This document shows positions 59,621 to 64,000 of a DNA stretch of 64,000 bases, piece by piece. The stretch is from Cuscuta epithymum (lineage: Eukaryota; Streptophyta; Magnoliopsida; Solanales; Convolvulaceae): NCBI GenBank assembly GCA_945859915.1, contig CAMAPF010001049.1, positions 1,612,001 through 1,676,000 of the forward strand. Direction: 5' to 3'. The notes under the pieces were generated by a model that had not been told where the DNA came from, searched no databases, and saw only the letters and a program-made list of their open reading frames with translations. A program made the position numbers and the translations under genes. Every line of letters starts with the position of its first letter. Positions within the stretch are counted from its first letter, which is position 1.

Positions 59621-59783
59621 ACAAAAATTGTTTCTCCTTTTACTCAGCCAAACACAGCCTTGCACGACTCGCACACAAGCTCGGAATCCACTCGGGTCTA
59701 TTTCACACTACCCGTCAGTCTTGGATTTTGGCCCCGTGATTTCTACAACTTCCACGTTGTTCAGAGATTCATTTCAACCATTC

Positions 59784-62598
59784 ATGGCTTTTCCCCATCC
59801 GCAGGGCTCACCTACAGGAGCTACCGCCGATCAGATGAATCTCACCGTAGCGTCGTCTCCTTTAACTCCGCCGGCAAGTGCAATTTATGCTTTCTCATTC
59901 CTTACACAATTACAATCAAAGCATTCATCAGATTTTAACAGGCTTTTACCTACTGTAAATCTGTAATCATTATGATTATTTATGAATGAATAGAAATTCT
60001 TGCTTTTAGCAATCACTTAGAGTTTTTGAATTTCGGGCTGGTCTTTTTTACTGGTTTTTCGATGTTGGACCCTGCGAGCGTTTATTCTGTCTGGAAAATA
60101 GAGTTTAGCTCCTGTAATGGATTTTTTAGCATTCTGTTAACACGGAATTCCTACTTTATCCCTCGGGCAATGCCGTCCAAGAACAAATGCAGTTTATGAA
60201 GTTTGGTATTTCAAATTTGAATCTTTTCTTCTGTTCTTACTTCTTACTATGTTTGTATTTGTAATGACAGTGGTGTGTGTTTTTATAAATAAAAAACCTT
60301 GTATAGATTATACGGAATAGTGTTTTACAAACATGGTCATGGGTTTAAATGTGGACTAAGGCCTTTATATATTTGGTTTGAAAATTGTTGCGGAAAAGGA
60401 AAACAACACTTGGCTCCATAACTCTGTAGGCTGCATGTTTTCATGTGGGGAAATGATTGGCTAAGTGATTGGCTCCATAACTTTAATTTTATTAGTGTAC
60501 TTGAAGATGAAGTAAGGATGCAAGTTAGCTGAGCAAGCAAGCATCTTCTTAAGCTTGGGTTGGTATTTTGTTGAGCCTGCTAAAGAAGCATTGGGGGCAA
60601 CTAACTGAGTGAGACAATGAGTAACATAACCACTTGAGCCTCTCAAGCGGTATGTCGCTCTCTTGGAGACGTGCTCATGCTCATAGACCCTTTGAGTCGG
60701 GCCATACTGTTTACCACTTTATTGTATTTCATCAGCTCCTTTTTCTTTTTCTTTTGTAGTTTTTCTTTTTTATCAATTCTCAAGTAAGGCTTGATTCTAG
60801 TATGGTTGCCTGTGCTTTATACATAGTATGTGCTTGCTCCAGCTTCATGTTTCTGATCTTGGTATATGCACTCATATTAAGTTGTGCCCGAATAGTGTTG
60901 TGCTTGGACTGGGTTGGCACGAGCATGCCCCCCAAAGCTATAGAGATTTCGGATTAGTGATTTACGGAGTATTAAAATAAAAACTTGAGTTTACTAAAAA
61001 AAAGTTTAGGAGTAACTAAAGACTCGATGTCTTTTGGCTTGGGAATATGATGAAATAAAGCAAAATGACTCACTAAAATGACTCCCCTTACCCCACGGCA
61101 CTGGGGTAATGTTGTATTTGGGTAAAAGTGCAGACGTACTTCTGAGTGGTCCAAATTGCTTCTAGAAGAAGTTTTTTTCAAGTTTTTGAAAAACTGATTC
61201 TGCTTTTTCTTCTATTTTTGAAAAAGAAGCAGAAGAAAAATCAATTCCAAATACTCCTTTAGTATTGTTTTGGATAATGTTTCTTCTAGTGTAGTGTTCT
61301 ACAAACTTCAGATCCAAATATTTTCTCTTAAAACCTGGTTGATCATGATTGCCATTTTTGTAAAGGCGCACTCAGAGTCATATTTTGCCAAACTGACAAA
61401 TTGGCCCTACTGTCAAGAAAACAGCAACTGGTCCTCCACAAAAAAAAATAGTTTGATAACTTGCTATTTTCTGCTAGTGTACATCCTAGATAGTCTCCCC
61501 CACAATGTTTCAGTTTGTGTAACACTAGTTGGTGTTTCTCTCAAAAATATATTGCTGTGTCTTTGAAATGCATGGAAACTTTAGAATTAGCTTTATATAT
61601 TTGAAGATAATGCGGAGACTTTGAAAAGAATGAACTTCCAATGCAATTCTAGAGTATTTCTTTATTTATTATTACAATGGGGTGTGTTCTAACTTCTAAG
61701 TAGTTTGTGTATGCTCTTTCTTTAGATGGTAGAAGGAAACAATGAAAATATTATGGATACGACAGATCTGACTGACACAAGCACAGGCGAGAAACGAAAA
61801 AGAGAAGGAAAGCTTAGATCTGTTGTTTGGCAACATTTCACAAAGCTTATAAGGGAGGACGGGACCTGCGAGAAATGCAAGTGTGGCCATTGCAATAAGC
61901 TTTTCACTTGCTCAAGTCGAAGCGGAACAACACATTTGCTTCGCCACTTAACTGAGGGAAGATGTCCAGTCTTTAAGCTTGACAAGAAGGATGACCACGC
62001 ACTTACAAATACAATCAATTTCAGTTGTTCGAGTGGTAAAACTGATAGAAAAAGAACCATGCTTCTTCCTTGGAAATTCGAACAGCCACTTGCTCATCAA
62101 CCCATTGAACACTCCATTGACATGGCCAATGACTTCTTCATAGGGGAGGAGGGCTTAGAAGATCTTGACCCTCGAACCAGTGGATACCCAGATGGTGACT
62201 TGGTCGGACAATCGTCAACATCTGCTGCATATGCTAAACTCCCTCAACAGAACACAAAAGGATCTCAATTGAGTGGAGAGGCATGGGTGAATGAGTTGAG
62301 GGCATGCACAAGCAAACTTGTCAAACTCACAAATGAGCAGTTTCCTAATAGTTTGTTCTTGAAGACTTGTTTGGCTGGAAGTGGTCCTGATTACTCCCTA
62401 CGTACAGCCATAAAGTACTTGAATGAAATGGACGATACTATTCCAGAGTCGAGTGCAATGTACCTAGATGCTCTTGATATTATCAGAGATCCAGTAGAAA
62501 GGGAGTGTTTTCTTTCTCTAAACCCAGAGCCACGTAGAAAATGGCTTCAAAGGACACTACACCGCCGATATCCTTCTCGTTACAATAAAGACGTTTAA
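59784..62598 (+). CDS. BED-type zinc-finger protein, two exons
   Basis: The main exon 61726-62598 encodes 290 residues after a tttctttag acceptor. An upstream exon 59784-59873 (MAFPHPQGSPTGATADQMNL...LTPP, 30 codons) ends at CCG|GCAAGT, a GC-type donor, in matching phase, giving 320 aa. A basic stretch KRKREGK precedes a BED finger with candidate ligands C83, C86, H104 and C110 (CGHCNKLF, SGTTHLLRHLTEGRC). The C-terminal 110 residues (EAWVNELRACTSKLVKLT, FLSLNPEPRRKWLQRTLH) look well folded but match no domain I know. No hAT transposase core or dimerisation domain is present, so it is not an active transposase and may be a domesticated DNA-binding protein. If exon 1 is wrong, the ATG at 61726 is the start. 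Confidence 0.75.
61030..61115 (+). mobile_element. Internally deleted SINE remnant in the BED gene intron
   Basis: It joins the family's 5' part ('ggaatatgatgaaataaagc', 'actcactaaa') directly to its 3' part ('ccccttaccccacggcactg') and ends gggtaatgttgtatttgg. Most of the middle is missing. Confidence 0.6.
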
Positions 62599-63361
62599 AC
62601 GAATTTTTTGTGTGTTGGAGACTTTTCAGCTTGTTGTACTGTGTGTAGAGCTTGTCTGAATGGAAACAGGAAAGTCTAAGAATTCTATTGTACTTCTTGT
62701 TCTCAATATTTTCTTAAGTTCAAAACTAACACCGAGTTATGTACAAATAACAGTTAGAAAGGTAGAAATTAAATTTTATGTAGGCCAAGTATACGGGGCA
62801 TTAAAATTGAACATTTTCTTGAGGCATCACTATACGGCATACATTCATTGCATGATTAACATTACTTGTTTGGTAACCTCATTTTTTGACTTAGTTGACT
62901 TATCAGTCAACTTTTTCAACAAATAGGTAGTTTTTGATTTGGCGCGTTGAATGGTGTAATAATCAAAATAAGTAGGTTGAAGTTACTTTTCGGGTTGTCT
63001 TGACTGAAGTTACAGTAGAAGAACATTTTAGCTATTTTTCATATAAATTTTCCTTTATTTTATTAATGAAAAGTATTTCAAACATATTTTTTCATAAACC
63101 AGGCAACCAGCCAACACAACAGTTACTTCAACTAGAATTTTATAAATTTTAATAGAATTAACTAATTCAGCTAATTTTACTGTTACCAAACGGGCTCTAC
63201 ATGTACACCACCTAATGAGGTTGTACTTAATAGGAATGCCTCCATTACATGTTAGTTTTTAATGCTCCTCGACTTCATCTTTTAATTATTGGTACCACAT
63301 ATTTACCTTTTAGTTCAATGTGATTGTAATTGTTTTCCCAGCGAATGGCGGTGTGTTTTAT

Positions 63362-63735
63362 TTGAGTCCTGAAAGATAGATGAATTATTATTTCAGGATT
63401 CGAAAAATGAAATGTATCGATATATGATTCGAATGATGGACCTATCATTTCATAGGTTTTGATTTATTTAATTTTTATTAATTCAATTGTTAATTTTTTA
63501 TAAACTTTACTTCACAAAAGTTTATTGGTTTAATAAAACTAAATAATATTTAAAAAAAAATAAAAATAAAAATAATAATAAAATTCGTGACAACTTAGGT
63601 CCTAGATGGATAGCTTTCTATCATTAAGGTCCTAAATTGATAGTTTTTCATCATTCGTGTCTTATATCGATACATTTCATCTTTTATGTCTCAGATTGAT
63701 AATTCATCTATCTTTCACGTTCTGGATCGATAAAA
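63362..63735. repeat. Inverted repeat of about 75 bp arms (MITE-like)
   Basis: Left arm words 'gaaagatagatgaattat' and 'aaatgaaatgtatcgatat' return inverted at 63650-63730. The right side also shows four loosely repeated 'gtcctagat..gatag..tttcatca' units. From 62600 to 63360 I see AT-rich DNA and a possible MITE with 'gtttggtaac' and 'gttaccaaac' ends (62868-63200), but no gene. Confidence 0.5.
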
Positions 63736-64000
63736 TTCCTTGCTAATATGTACCGTACTGTATTCACCAAGGTCAACTTGATACATGCGATATTTTATGG
63801 ATTCTTCTACTTTTATCCTCTAATCGTGCTTTGTTCTTTTGTTTTGATTGAAGTGTCTGCTTTAGGTTTAAAGATTCAATATATTGAAATTTCTCCTTGT
63901 TATAGAAAAAGATTTTTTTTCATAACTCTAACACGGATTTATTTAGAAAAAATTACCCTTTAGTCTATCTAAGCAGCTTTTGTTGGGACTGAAGCTGGGA

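Overview
This is a nuclear segment of a flowering plant. The genes have plant-type split structures with GT-AG introns, and the spaces between them are AT-rich and full of plant transposon families: Stowaway-type MITEs, hAT, Mutator-like foldbacks, a CACTA MITE, a tRNA-independent-looking SINE family, Helitron, Ty3/Gypsy and Ty1/Copia-type LTRs. The gene set and TE styles suggest a eudicot, perhaps an asterid, but the species cannot be fixed from the sequence.

Five protein-coding genes are supported. (1) An IDM1-like PHD-finger/GNAT histone acetyltransferase gene on the minus strand has seven exons between 17004 and 7757 and encodes 866 aa. Its last two exons are repeated a second time at 5385-2922, inside a 3.9-kb tandem segmental duplication (about 2290-6165 and 6935-10790). 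(2) A two-domain DJ-1/PfpI protein lies on the plus strand (42984-46515, eight exons, 449 aa). (3) A CRPK1-like cytoplasmic receptor-like kinase lies on the minus strand and converges on it (48927-46881, six exons, 390 aa). (4) A GPI-anchored lipid-transfer-type protein is at 55665-56234 (+). (5) A BED zinc-finger protein is at 59784-62598 (+), probably with a GC-AG intron. All exon joins in genes 1-3 keep the frame exactly.

Layout: 1-17 kb is the IDM1-like gene with its duplicated 3' end. 17-24.5 kb is MITE-rich gene-free DNA. 24.6-28.1 kb holds a decayed Helitron, split by a foldback element, and a decayed LINE-type ORF1 remnant. 29.8-30.1 kb is promoter-like. 30.5-36.5 kb is a 6-kb inverted repeat with a 24-nt spacer. 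36.5-41.1 kb is a truncated Gypsy element and a solo LTR. 43-49 kb is the DJ-1/kinase pair. 49.5-55 kb is nested MITEs. 55.6-62.6 kb carries the LTP and BED genes. The rest is AT-rich DNA without genes.

The most striking feature is the 6-kb inverted repeat. Each arm carries a decayed copy of the promoter, leader and 5' coding end of the IDM1-like gene that lies about 13 kb away, and both copies share the same in-frame stop. A segment with site II, telo-box and TATA-like motifs sits directly outside the left arm. Read through, the locus would give a long hairpin RNA matching a gene whose Arabidopsis relative (IDM1/ROS4) protects against DNA-methylation silencing. This could be a local RNA-based control of an anti-silencing factor. 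That function is inferred; the structure itself is visible in the sequence.
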